Source of the DNA: Catenulispora rubra
Lineage (GTDB): Bacteria; Actinomycetota; Actinomycetes; Streptomycetales; Catenulisporaceae
Length of the DNA: 35,407 nt
Direction: 5' to 3'
NCBI RefSeq assembly: GCF_015356825.1
Contig: NZ_JAACYW010000099.1
Location: 1 to 35,407, forward strand
This document shows, one piece after another, positions 18,968 to 26,068 of the stretch (position 1 is its first letter; each line of letters begins with the position of its first letter). The notes under the pieces were generated by a model that saw only the letters and a list, made by a program, of their open reading frames with translations, ran no database searches and was not told where the DNA came from. A program made the translations under genes and the position numbers.

Positions 18968-20728
18968 TCATTCTTCGCCATCTCCGAAGTCGGGCCGGAC
19001 GTCTTGCGCCGCCAGGATTTCATCATTGCCGACGCCGGCGGGGACCATCGGCCACACCATCGCGTCCCGGTGCACGACGAAGTCCACGACCACCGGCGCG
19101 TCGTCGATCTCCATCGCCCTCTCGATCGTCTTGTCCAGGTCGTCCGGGGACTCGCAGCGCAGGCCGACGCAGCCGTAGGCCTCGGCCAGCTTCACGAAGT
19201 CCGGGATCCGGCGCGAGTCCAGGTCGGTGTTGGAGTAGCGCTTGCCGTAGAACAGGGTCTGCCACTGCCGGACCATGCCCAGGCTGCCGTTGTTGATCAC
19301 GGCCACCTTGATCGGGATGTCGTTGATGGCGCAGGTGGCCAGCTCCTGGTTGGTCATCTGGAAGCAGCCGTCGCCGTCGATCGCCCAGACCGTGGAGTCC
19401 GGCATGCCGACCTTGGCGCCCATCGCGGCCGGGACCGCGTAGCCCATGGTCCCGGCGCCGCCGGAGTTCAGCCAGGTGTACGGGTTCTCATAAGAGATGA
19501 ACTGCGAGGCCCACATCTGGTGCTGGCCCACGCCGGCGGCGAAGATCGTCTCGGGCCCGGAGATCCGGCCCAGGCGCTCGATCACCTGCTGCGGCGCCAA
19601 CGAGCCGTCGGAAGGCAGCTCGTAACCCAGGGGGTAGGTCTTGCGCCAGCCGTTGAGCTGCTCCCACCAGCCGGCGTAGTCGCCGCGCCGGCCGGAGGCG
19701 TGCTCGGCCTGGACCGCGACCACCAGATCGGCGATCACCTCGCGGCAGTCGCCGACGATCGGCACGTCGGCGGTGCGGTTCTTGGAGATCTCGGCCGGGT
19801 CGATGTCGGCGTGCACGATCTTGGCGTTCGGGGCGAAGCTGGACAGCTTGCCGGTCACCCGGTCGTCGAAGCGGGTGCCCAGGGCGACGATCAGGTCGGC
19901 CTTCTGCAGCGCGGTGACCGCCGCGACCGTGCCGTGCATGCCGGGCATGCCCAGGTGCAGCGGGTGGGAGTCGGGGAACGCGCCGCGCGCCATCAGGGTG
20001 GTGACGACCGGGGCCTCGGTCAGCTCGGCCAGCACCCGCAGCTCGGTGGTGGCGCGGGCCTTCAGCACGCCGCCGCCGATGTACAGCACCGGCCGCTTGG
20101 CCTCGGTGAGCATCCGGGCCGCCTCGCGCACCTGCTTGGCGTGCGGCTTGGAGACCGGGCGGTAGCCGGGCAGGTCCATCTCGACCGGCCAGGAGAAGTC
20201 GGTGGCGGCCTGCAGCGCGTCCTTCGTGACGTCGATCAGCACCGGGCCGGGGCGGCCGGTGGAGGCGATGTGGAAGGCCTCGGCGACGGTGCGGGCGATC
20301 TCGTCGGCCCGGGAGACCAGGAAGCTGTGCTTGGTGATCGGCAGCGTGATGCCGACGATGTCCGCCTCCTGGAAGGCGTCGGTGCCGATGTGCGTGCTGG
20401 CCACCTGGCCGGTGATCGCGACCATCGGGACCGAGTCCATGTGCGCGTCGGCGATCGGGGTGACCAGGTTGGTGGCGCCGGGCCCGGAGGTCGCCATGCA
20501 GACCCCGACCTTGCCGGTGGCCTGCGCGTAGCCGGTGGCCGCGTGCCCCGCGCCCTGCTCGTGCCGGACCAGGATGTGCCGCAGCCGGGTGGAGTCCAGC
20601 AACGGGTCGTAGGCCGGGAGGATGGCGCCGCCGGGGATGCCGAAGACGGTGTCGACCCCGCTCTCCTCCAACGACCGGATCAACGAGGCGGCGCCGGAGA
20701 TCGCCTGCTGATCGCCGCGGTCTGTCAT
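18968..20728 (-). CDS. ilvB: Acetolactate synthase large (catalytic) subunit
   Basis: A 586-residue thiamine-diphosphate enzyme that condenses two pyruvate, or pyruvate with 2-oxobutyrate. The cofactor Glu is Glu57 in RHEQGAGH, preceded by FGIPGGAILPAYD. The FAD region follows, with GTRFDDRVTGK. The ThDP-binding stretch runs from GDGCFQMTNQELATC to VINNGSLGMVRQWQ, and the herbicide-site Trp is in RQWQ. Its leader carries a short Ile/Leu/Val-rich peptide, a leader stem and a terminator (20765-20870), indicating attenuation by branched-chain amino acid supply. It is the first structural gene of ilvB-ilvN-ilvC. Confidence 0.98.
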   Translation of the reverse strand: MTDRGDQQAISGAASLIRSLEESGVDTVFGIPGGAILPAYDPLLDSTRLRHILVRHEQGAGHAATGYAQATGKVGVCMATSGPGATNLVTPIADAHMDSVPMVAITGQVASTHIGTDAFQEADIVGITLPITKHSFLVSRADEIARTVAEAFHIASTGRPGPVLIDVTKDALQAATDFSWPVEMDLPGYRPVSKPHAKQVREAARMLTEAKRPVLYIGGGVLKARATTELRVLAELTEAPVVTTLMARGAFPDSHPLHLGMPGMHGTVAAVTALQKADLIVALGTRFDDRVTGKLSSFAPNAKIVHADIDPAEISKNRTADVPIVGDCREVIADLVVAVQAEHASGRRGDYAGWWEQLNGWRKTYPLGYELPSDGSLAPQQVIERLGRISGPETIFAAGVGQHQMWASQFISYENPYTWLNSGGAGTMGYAVPAAMGAKVGMPDSTVWAIDGDGCFQMTNQELATCAINDIPIKVAVINNGSLGMVRQWQTLFYGKRYSNTDLDSRRIPDFVKLAEAYGCVGLRCESPDDLDKTIERAMEIDDAPVVVDFVVHRDAMVWPMVPAGVGNDEILAAQDVRPDFGDGEE

Positions 20729-20764
20729 GACTTTCTCTTCTCTGAAGACTCGTACTGGGCCAAC

Positions 20765-20799
20765 AAAAAACCCCCGGAGCCGGAAGGCTCAACGAGGGG
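20765..20799 (-). terminator. ilvB attenuator terminator
   Basis: On the minus strand GAGCC-TTCC-GGCTC (20777-20790) forms the inner stem and CCCC/GGGG (20796-20799 with 20771-20775) extends it. It is followed by six T (20765-20770). It lies in the ilvB leader 36 bases before the start codon, so it must be conditionally read through. Confidence 0.85.
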
Positions 20800-20837
20800 A
20801 GGCGCGTGGCTGGTTGGGAAAGTCAGCCTACGCGCCT
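20800..20837 (-). promoter_or_regulatory. ilvB leader stem (1:2 hairpin)
   Basis: On the minus strand AGGCGCGT-A-GGCT (20837-20825) pairs with AGCC-ACGCGCCT (20811-20800), 12 pairs with one bulge. Its 5' arm is the end of the leader peptide reading frame, so a ribosome stalled on the Ile-Leu-Val-Leu codons would cover it. Confidence 0.75.
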
Positions 20838-20870
20838 GGCAAGTACGAGAATCGACTGTCGTGTCGTCAT
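20823..20870 (-). CDS. ilvB leader peptide (15 aa)
   Basis: ATG at 20870, nine bases after GGAGG, encodes MTTRQSILVLARRVG and stops with TGA at 20823-20825. Five of 15 residues are Ile, Leu or Val, with the run ILVL. The codons ATT, CTC, GTA, CTT and GTA include several that are rare in this genome. The frame ends inside the first arm of the leader stem and is followed by the terminator at 20765-20799. This is the classical layout of ribosome-mediated attenuation, known for ilv operons of corynebacteria and enterobacteria. It starts 33 bases after the GGDEF gene stop. I could not define the antiterminator pairing with confidence. Confidence 0.85.
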   Translation of the reverse strand: MTTRQSILVLARRVG

Positions 20871-20903
20871 GGTCGTTACCCTCCTCCTCGCCCCTTCCCT
20901 GTG

Positions 20904-22706
20904 TCAAGCATTGATCGGAGCGGTCTCGCCATGCGAAATGGCCCACGTGGCCGCGAGCGGTTCGGCGACCACCCGGTTCCGGCCGCCGGTCTTGGCCCGG
21001 TACATCGCGGCGTCCGCGCGCCGCAGCAGGTTGGACGCCGTGCCGCCGGGCTCGGAGAACGCCACGCCGATCGACGCGCCGAGGCAGTGCGCCAGCCCCT
21101 CGATGCGGTACTCCTCACACAGCCGGCCGCGGATCCGCTCGGCGACCCCCAGCGCGCCGCCGACCGTGGTGCCGACCTCCAGCACGATCACGAACTCGTC
21201 GCCGCCGAAGCGCGCCACCGTGTCCCCGACCCGCAGCGAGCCGGAGATCCGGCCGGCCGCCTCGACCAGCACCCGGTCGCCGGTCTCGTGGCCGACGGAG
21301 TCGTTGACGCCCTTGAAGCCGTCCAGGTCCAGGAAGATCACCGCGACCGGCTCCCACTCGGCCTGCCGCTGGGTCAGCGCGTGCTCCAGCCGGTCGGTGA
21401 GCAGCGCGCGGTTGGCCAGGCCGGTGAGGGCGTCGTGGTAGGCGTGGTGCTGCAGGGTCGCGGCCGCGCGGCGCAGGTCCTCGGTCAGGCGCTGGTTCTC
21501 GAACAGCGTCAGCGCCTGCCGGGCCACCAGCGCGACCAGCACCGCGGCGCCGGCGATCAGCACCACCGGGTCCATGCGGCGCCCGGTGTCCAGGCCGTCG
21601 GCCAGCACGCCGCCCAGGCTGAAGGCGCCGGCCAGGTACGGCAGTATCCCGCGCACCGTCCGTAACAGCGAGGCCCAGCGGGACGGCGAGTCGATGAACC
21701 GCGTGCCGGAGCCGATGCCGCGCGCGGCGGGGACGTCCGGGGCCGCCAGCGTGAGCGCGACCTCGCGGCCGGTGGCGGCGTCGCAGTCGTGCAGGCCGAT
21801 CGAGCAGCCGGCCCCGCACTGGTGCATCAGACCCGGGGCCTGCGCGCCGCCGGCCGCGCCGCGGCCGATCCGCTCGGGCCGCCAGCCGTCGCCGTACCAG
21901 GCCGCCACCGCGATCACCAGGTAGCCGGCGAACCAGCCGGTGTCCAGGATGCCGCCGGACCGGTAGCCGTCCCGCACCGCGGGCATGGTGAAGATCGAGT
22001 CGCAGACCACGATCATCAGGTAGCCGACCCGCACCCCGGTGCCGATCCCGCCCCGCTCCCCCGGCGTGCGCGCCCGCAGCGCCAGCAGCAGGCTGACCAG
22101 CACCAGGTCGAAGGCCGGATAGCCGAGGACCAGGAAGGTGCGGACCGGGGAGTCCACCCGCTCGATGGCCAGCGCCAGCGCGAGCACCCAGGCCACCACG
22201 AACAGCGAGCCGGCCACCAGCGTGGTGTCCAGCAGCAGCCGGACCCGCACCGACAGGCTCACCGACTCGCCGTGCGCGGTGACGAAGGCGGCCAGCGCCA
22301 GCGGCCCGAAGAACAGGAACGACCAGTCGGCCGCCGACGGGCTCGGCGGCGTGACGTCCAGGACCAGCTCGTACCAGGCCCACACCGCGTTCCCGACCGC
22401 CGCGGCCAGGCAGGACAGCCCGGCCAGCAGCCAGGAGTAGCAGCGGAAGCAGGCCATCCGGTAGAAGCGCACCATCAGGACCGTGCGATGGACGCACGCC
22501 GCCGCCGCGAGACCCGCGGCGGCGGCCAGGCCCGCGTCGCCCATCAGGGCCGGGACCGCGCCGGCGGGACCGCCCAGGGACACGGACGCGTGCGCGGCGA
22601 TCAGAACGGCGGCGGCCGTATAGCCCGGCGGCACGCCGTGGATGCGCGCCCCGGGCAGCGGCCGCATGTGCAGGGCCGGAATCGGCCCTCGCCTGTCCAG
22701 TCCCAT
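20904..22706 (-). CDS. Membrane-bound GGDEF diguanylate cyclase
   Basis: A 600-residue protein with about eight to nine N-terminal helices (residues 30-270) and a C-terminal GGDEF domain (about 420-585), predicted to make cyclic di-GMP. The active motif GGDEF is intact at 501-505. The inhibitory RxxD site is present five residues before it (Arg492, Asp495). ALTGLANR and FLDLDGFKGVND are the usual flanking signatures. Between the first membrane block and two further helices (about 352-400) lies a linker with HQCGAGCSIGLHDCD (295-309), three Cys and two His, possibly a metal or redox site. There is no EAL domain. The start is uncertain; an in-frame ATG at residue 14 is possible. It sits between cimA and the ilvB leader, on the same strand. 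Confidence 0.92.
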   Translation of the reverse strand: MGLDRRGPIPALHMRPLPGARIHGVPPGYTAAAVLIAAHASVSLGGPAGAVPALMGDAGLAAAAGLAAAACVHRTVLMVRFYRMACFRCYSWLLAGLSCLAAAVGNAVWAWYELVLDVTPPSPSAADWSFLFFGPLALAAFVTAHGESVSLSVRVRLLLDTTLVAGSLFVVAWVLALALAIERVDSPVRTFLVLGYPAFDLVLVSLLLALRARTPGERGGIGTGVRVGYLMIVVCDSIFTMPAVRDGYRSGGILDTGWFAGYLVIAVAAWYGDGWRPERIGRGAAGGAQAPGLMHQCGAGCSIGLHDCDAATGREVALTLAAPDVPAARGIGSGTRFIDSPSRWASLLRTVRGILPYLAGAFSLGGVLADGLDTGRRMDPVVLIAGAAVLVALVARQALTLFENQRLTEDLRRAAATLQHHAYHDALTGLANRALLTDRLEHALTQRQAEWEPVAVIFLDLDGFKGVNDSVGHETGDRVLVEAAGRISGSLRVGDTVARFGGDEFVIVLEVGTTVGGALGVAERIRGRLCEEYRIEGLAHCLGASIGVAFSEPGGTASNLLRRADAAMYRAKTGGRNRVVAEPLAATWAISHGETAPINA

Positions 22707-22732
22707 GGCAGTGCGTCACCAACCCTCGCTGA

Positions 22733-22745
22733 CTTCCGACGGAAG
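22733..22745 (-). promoter_or_regulatory. 13-bp palindrome upstream of the GGDEF gene
   Basis: CTTCCG-A-CGGAAG is a perfect odd palindrome, 27 bases before the start codon at 22706, and is a possible operator. The surrounding 162-base gap after cimA shows no clear terminator. Confidence 0.3.
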
Positions 22746-22868
22746 GCTGACTCTAGGGCACTGACCCCTTACGCACCGTCATATTAGCGGGAGATAACCG
22801 AGATGAGAGCGGGAATCATCACCGATCGGGTCAATAGCCTGCCTTTCGGAGGACTTATGAAGGCCTCT

Positions 22869-24467
22869 TCAGAGCACTGTCTCACCGTTGGCGAGCAGAC
22901 CAAAGGTCACCGCGTCGACGAGTGCCTGCCAGGACGCCGTGATGACGTTCTCGTCCACGCCGACGGTCGACCATTCCGTGGTGCCGTCGGAAGTGGTGAT
23001 CAACACCCTGGTACGGGAGGCCGTGCCGTGGTCGCCGGTCAGGATCCGCACCTTGTAGTCCATCAGCTCCAGACCCGCCAGCGCCGGGTAAGCGGCGGCC
23101 AGCGCGGTGCGCAGCGCCGTGTCCAGGGCGTTGACCGGGCCGTTGCCCTCGCCGGCGGCGAGCACCTCCTCGTCCTTGACCTTCAGCTTCACCGTCGCCT
23201 GGTTGACCACGGCGCCGTCGGCCAGCTGCTCGGCGAAGGTGCGCCAGGACAGCACCTCGAAGAAGCGCACCGGCGCGCCGCTGAGCTCGCCGCGCAGCAG
23301 CAGCTCGAAGCTGGCGTCGGCGGCCTCGAAGGAGTAGCCGTGCGCCTCCAGCTCCTTCACCCGGTTGGTCACCCGGCTCAGCGTGTCGGGCTCCGCGGAC
23401 AGGTCGAAGCCGAGCTCGCGGCCCTTGAGCTCGATCGAGGCCCGGCCGGCCATCTCCGAGACCAGCATCCGCATGTCGTTGCCGACCAGCTGCGGGTCGA
23501 TGTGCTGGTACAGGTCGGGGTCGACACGCACCGCCGAGGCGTGCAGCCCGGCCTTGTGCGCGAAGGCCGACAGCCCGACGTAGGGGGCCTGCGGGTTCGG
23601 CGCCAGGTTGGTGACCTCCGCGACCGCGTGCGCGATCCGGGTCATCTCGGCCAGCCCGGACGGCGGGATCACCTCGCGGCCCAGCTTGAGCTGCAGGTTG
23701 GCGACCACGCTGAACAGGTTGGCGTTGCCGGAGCGCTCGCCGTAGCCGTTGGCGGTGCCCTGCACGTGGGTCGCGCCGGCGTCGACGGCGGCCAGCGCGT
23801 TGGCCACCGCGCAGGCGGCGTCGTCGTGGGTGTGGATGCCGATCCGGGTGCCGGTGGCCTCGCGCACCTCGTGCACGACGTCCGCGAGCTGCGTCGGCAG
23901 CATGCCGCCGTTGGTGTCGCAGAGCACGACCACGTCCGCCCCGGCCTCGGCTGCGGTGCGCAGGCACTCCAGGGCGTAGGCCCGGTCGGCCAGGTAGCCG
24001 TCGAAGAAGTGCTCGGCGTCCAGGAACACCCTTCGCCCCTCGGCCCGCAGGTGCTCGACGGTGTCCCGGATCATCGCCAGGTTCTCCTCCAAGGTGGTCC
24101 GGAGCGCCAGGTCGACATGCCGGACATGGCTTTTGGCCACCAGCGTGACGATCGGCGCCCCGGACTCCCGCAGCGCGGCCACCAACGGGTCGTCGGCGGC
24201 CTTCACGCCGGTCCGGCGGGTTTTGCCGAACGCGGCGAGCTGCGCGTGCTTCAGGTCGAGCTCTGTTTGAGCCCGCCGGAAGAACTCCGTGTCCTTCGGG
24301 ACGGCCCCGGGCCAGCCGCCCTCGATGAAGCCGACGCCCAACGAGTCCAGGTGCCGGGCGATGGTGAGCTTGTCGGCGACGGCGAGGGTCAGGCCCTCCT
24401 GCTGGCTGCCGTCGCGCAGGGTGGTGTCGTAGACGTGGAAGGACTCGTAGTCGCCTTGTGCGGACAT
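22869..24467 (-). CDS. cimA: (R)-citramalate synthase
   Basis: A 532-residue enzyme of the isopropylmalate/citramalate synthase family, condensing pyruvate and acetyl-CoA to citramalate for threonine-independent isoleucine synthesis. The DRE-TIM signature is DTTLRDGSQQEG (14-25, with Arg18 and Asp19). Metal ligands lie in IHTHDD (His212, His214), and GTANGYGERSGNANL (237-251) is the second family signature. The C-terminal LeuA-type regulatory domain (about 370-515) is present. The length and the GYGERSGN segment match CimA rather than actinobacterial LeuA, which is longer. An attenuator-like leader (24535-24653) lies upstream. Its position beside ilvBNC and ilvE supports the role. Confidence 0.93.
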   Translation of the reverse strand: MSAQGDYESFHVYDTTLRDGSQQEGLTLAVADKLTIARHLDSLGVGFIEGGWPGAVPKDTEFFRRAQTELDLKHAQLAAFGKTRRTGVKAADDPLVAALRESGAPIVTLVAKSHVRHVDLALRTTLEENLAMIRDTVEHLRAEGRRVFLDAEHFFDGYLADRAYALECLRTAAEAGADVVVLCDTNGGMLPTQLADVVHEVREATGTRIGIHTHDDAACAVANALAAVDAGATHVQGTANGYGERSGNANLFSVVANLQLKLGREVIPPSGLAEMTRIAHAVAEVTNLAPNPQAPYVGLSAFAHKAGLHASAVRVDPDLYQHIDPQLVGNDMRMLVSEMAGRASIELKGRELGFDLSAEPDTLSRVTNRVKELEAHGYSFEAADASFELLLRGELSGAPVRFFEVLSWRTFAEQLADGAVVNQATVKLKVKDEEVLAAGEGNGPVNALDTALRTALAAAYPALAGLELMDYKVRILTGDHGTASRTRVLITTSDGTTEWSTVGVDENVITASWQALVDAVTFGLLANGETVL

Positions 24468-24534
24468 GCCCGGGGCTCCTCGGCTGTGCAGGCTTCATAG
24501 ATAAAACAGAAAAAACAGGCTGTGCTCTTGTCCG

Positions 24535-24570
24535 AAAACAAAAAGGCCCCCCGTGGGAATCCACGAGAGG
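24535..24570 (-). terminator. cimA leader terminator
   Basis: On the minus strand CGTGG-ATTC-CCACG (24552-24565) is extended by CCTCT/GGGGG pairs with two wobbles, giving a 10-bp stem (24547-24570). It is followed by CC and TTTTTGTTTT (24535-24544). It lies 68 bases before the cimA start and within its transcript, so it is a conditional terminator. Confidence 0.85.
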
Positions 24571-24572
24571 TC

Positions 24573-24623
24573 TGCGCGCTGGCGGTGGGCAGTGGGTTAT
24601 CGCTGCTCCGGTGCCGGCGCGCA
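24573..24623 (-). promoter_or_regulatory. cimA leader stem (1:2 hairpin)
   Basis: On the minus strand TGCGCGC (24623-24617) pairs with GCGCGCA (24579-24573), with three more inner pairs after one mismatch (24613-24615 with 24581-24583). The 5' arm begins seven bases after the two Ile codons of the leader, and the leader stop codon is in the loop. Confidence 0.6.
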
Positions 24624-24653
24624 CGCCGTAATAATCTGCGGCTGATGCTGCAT
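24597..24653 (-). CDS. Putative cimA leader peptide (18 aa) with tandem ATT Ile codons
   Basis: The frame encodes MQHQPQIITACAPAPEQR and stops with TAA (24597-24599). Two consecutive ATT Ile codons (24630-24635) stand out in a genome that otherwise almost always uses ATC. They lie just before the leader stem, and the peptide ends before the terminator, as attenuation needs. The weak point is initiation: the nearest AGGAG is 19 bases upstream, in the loop of a hairpin. In another frame the same bases read TTA-TTA (Leu-Leu), but that frame has no stop before the terminator. Confidence 0.55.
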   Translation of the reverse strand: MQHQPQIITACAPAPEQR

Positions 24654-24665
24654 GGCATCAACAGT

Positions 24666-24683
24666 GCCACAACTCCTTGTGGC
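24666..24683 (-). promoter_or_regulatory. 7-bp hairpin holding GGAG in its loop
   Basis: GCCACAA (24666-24672) and TTGTGGC (24677-24683) are perfect arms. On the minus strand the four-base loop reads GGAG. It lies between the MFS stop and the cimA leader peptide and could hide or present a ribosome site. Confidence 0.4.
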
Positions 24684-24700
24684 TGGGACAGTGCGTCTCG

Positions 24701-26008
24701 TCATCCGGGATCCGGCGCGGTCGGCACGTCCCGCATGTGCCGCAGCGGCGAGAAGAACACCCAGGCCACAGCCGCGTAGCTGCCGATCACCGCGATCCAC
24801 AATGTGGGCCGCAGCCCGAACCAGGTGCCGACCACCCCGCCGAGCAGCGCGCCCAGCGGCATGGTGCCCCAGACGATGAACCGGACGCTGGCGTTCATCC
24901 GCCCGAGCAGCGCGTGCGGGGTGATCGCCTGCCGGTAGGAGACCTGCGCGACGTTGTAGACGACCGCCATCATCCCGAAGAACGCCAGGCCGGCGGGGTA
25001 GAACAGCACGCCCCAGCCGGGTGTCGCCAACGGCGCCAGGAACGCCGGGAGCCCGAGCGCCAGCGGCGCCAGCCAGATGATCCGCGCGCTGCCGAAGCGG
25101 TCGGCCAGCGGTCGGGCGACCAGGCCCCCGACCATCCCGCCGACCGCGGCCAGGGTCAGCACCAGACCGACACCGCTCGGCTTGAGGTGCAGCACCCGGA
25201 CCATGAAGGGGATCTCCACGGCCAGGAGCATCGCGCTAAACAGATTGCTGGTGCCGGTGCAGGCCACGACCTTGCGCAGGATCGGATGCCCGACGACGAA
25301 GTGCAGCCCCTCCTTGATGTCGTCCCGGATCCTTCGTTCCTTGTGATTGGCGTGCGGCGGCGGCTCCGGCGTCCGGATCAGCAGCAGCGACAGGGCGGAC
25401 AGCCCGTAGCTGGCCGCGTCGGCGACCAGCGCCCGCGCCGCGCCGAGCGCCCCGACCAGCACGCCGCCGAGCGAGGGCCCGGCGAACTGCGCGAAGGACT
25501 GCGTGACGCCGAGCTTGCCGTTGCCGTCGACCAGGTCCTCCCGCTCCAGCAGGGTCGGCAGGTAGCTCTGGTAGGCGACGTCGAAGAACACGGTCAGCAC
25601 GCCGGCCAGCAGCGCGACGATCAGCAGGTGGAGGTAGGTCAGGTGCAGGCCGGGAAGCGTCGCCAGCGGCACCGAGGCCATCAGCAGCAGCCGGCCCAGA
25701 TCGCACCACATCATCAGCCGGTGCTTCGCGGCGCGGTCCACCATGGCCCCGGCCGGCAGCGCGACCAGCAGGAACGGCACCGTGCTCATCGCGGTGAGCA
25801 GGCCGACCTGGAACGTGCCGGCGTCCAGCAGCACCACGGCGGCCAGCGGCAGCGCCAGCACGGTGATCGAGCTGCCGATCTCGCTGACCGACTGCCCGCC
25901 CCAGAGCAGCAGGAAGTCGCGGTGGCGCCACAACGAACGACGGGGCGCGGAGTCGGTCAGGGTCTGTGTCGCTTTCGAAGGCTGTGTCACCTTTAAAGGC
26001 TGTGTCAC
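24701..26008 (-). CDS. MFS transporter
   Basis: A 435-residue major facilitator protein with 12 expected helices. The first is FLLLWGGQSVSEIGSSITVLALPLA (about residue 32), with a motif-A-like loop GAMVDRAAKHRLMMW between helices 2 and 3. It resembles the EntS/MFS_3 group of exporters, such as siderophore or drug efflux proteins. It lies between ilvE (60-base gap) and cimA, so export of a branched-chain amino acid or pathway intermediate is possible but only inferred from position. The N-terminus has three hexapeptide repeats (VTQPLK, VTQPSK, ATQTLT). The GTG at 26008 follows GAAGG by seven bases; a second GTG at 25990 is in frame. Confidence 0.9.
   Translation of the reverse strand: MTQPLKVTQPSKATQTLTDSAPRRSLWRHRDFLLLWGGQSVSEIGSSITVLALPLAAVVLLDAGTFQVGLLTAMSTVPFLLVALPAGAMVDRAAKHRLMMWCDLGRLLLMASVPLATLPGLHLTYLHLLIVALLAGVLTVFFDVAYQSYLPTLLEREDLVDGNGKLGVTQSFAQFAGPSLGGVLVGALGAARALVADAASYGLSALSLLLIRTPEPPPHANHKERRIRDDIKEGLHFVVGHPILRKVVACTGTSNLFSAMLLAVEIPFMVRVLHLKPSGVGLVLTLAAVGGMVGGLVARPLADRFGSARIIWLAPLALGLPAFLAPLATPGWGVLFYPAGLAFFGMMAVVYNVAQVSYRQAITPHALLGRMNASVRFIVWGTMPLGALLGGVVGTWFGLRPTLWIAVIGSYAAVAWVFFSPLRHMRDVPTAPDPG
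25961..26008. repeat. 18-bp tandem repeat at the MFS gene start
   Basis: AAGGCTGTGTCAC occurs at 25978-25990 and 25996-26008, with a degenerate third copy GGTCTGTGTCGCT at 25961-25973. The period is 18 bases, which makes the repeated hexapeptide at the N-terminus, and each of the first two units supplies an in-frame GTG. Confidence 0.7.
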
Positions 26009-26068
26009 TCCCCGACCTTCTCGCGCGCCCCGCTCGCTTTCAACCGATAAACGATGAAAACCCCGCCA

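Noticed and set aside
22803..24500. Long plus-strand open frame (565 codons) antisense to cimA
   Set aside because: It mirrors a firmly identified gene; its translation is Gly/Arg/His-rich low-complexity, as expected from the opposite strand of GC-biased codons.
24389..24670. Alternative cimA leader frame with TTA-TTA Leu codons
   Set aside because: It has no stop before the terminator and runs out of frame into cimA; the Ile-codon frame with a proper stop is the better leader, though not proven.
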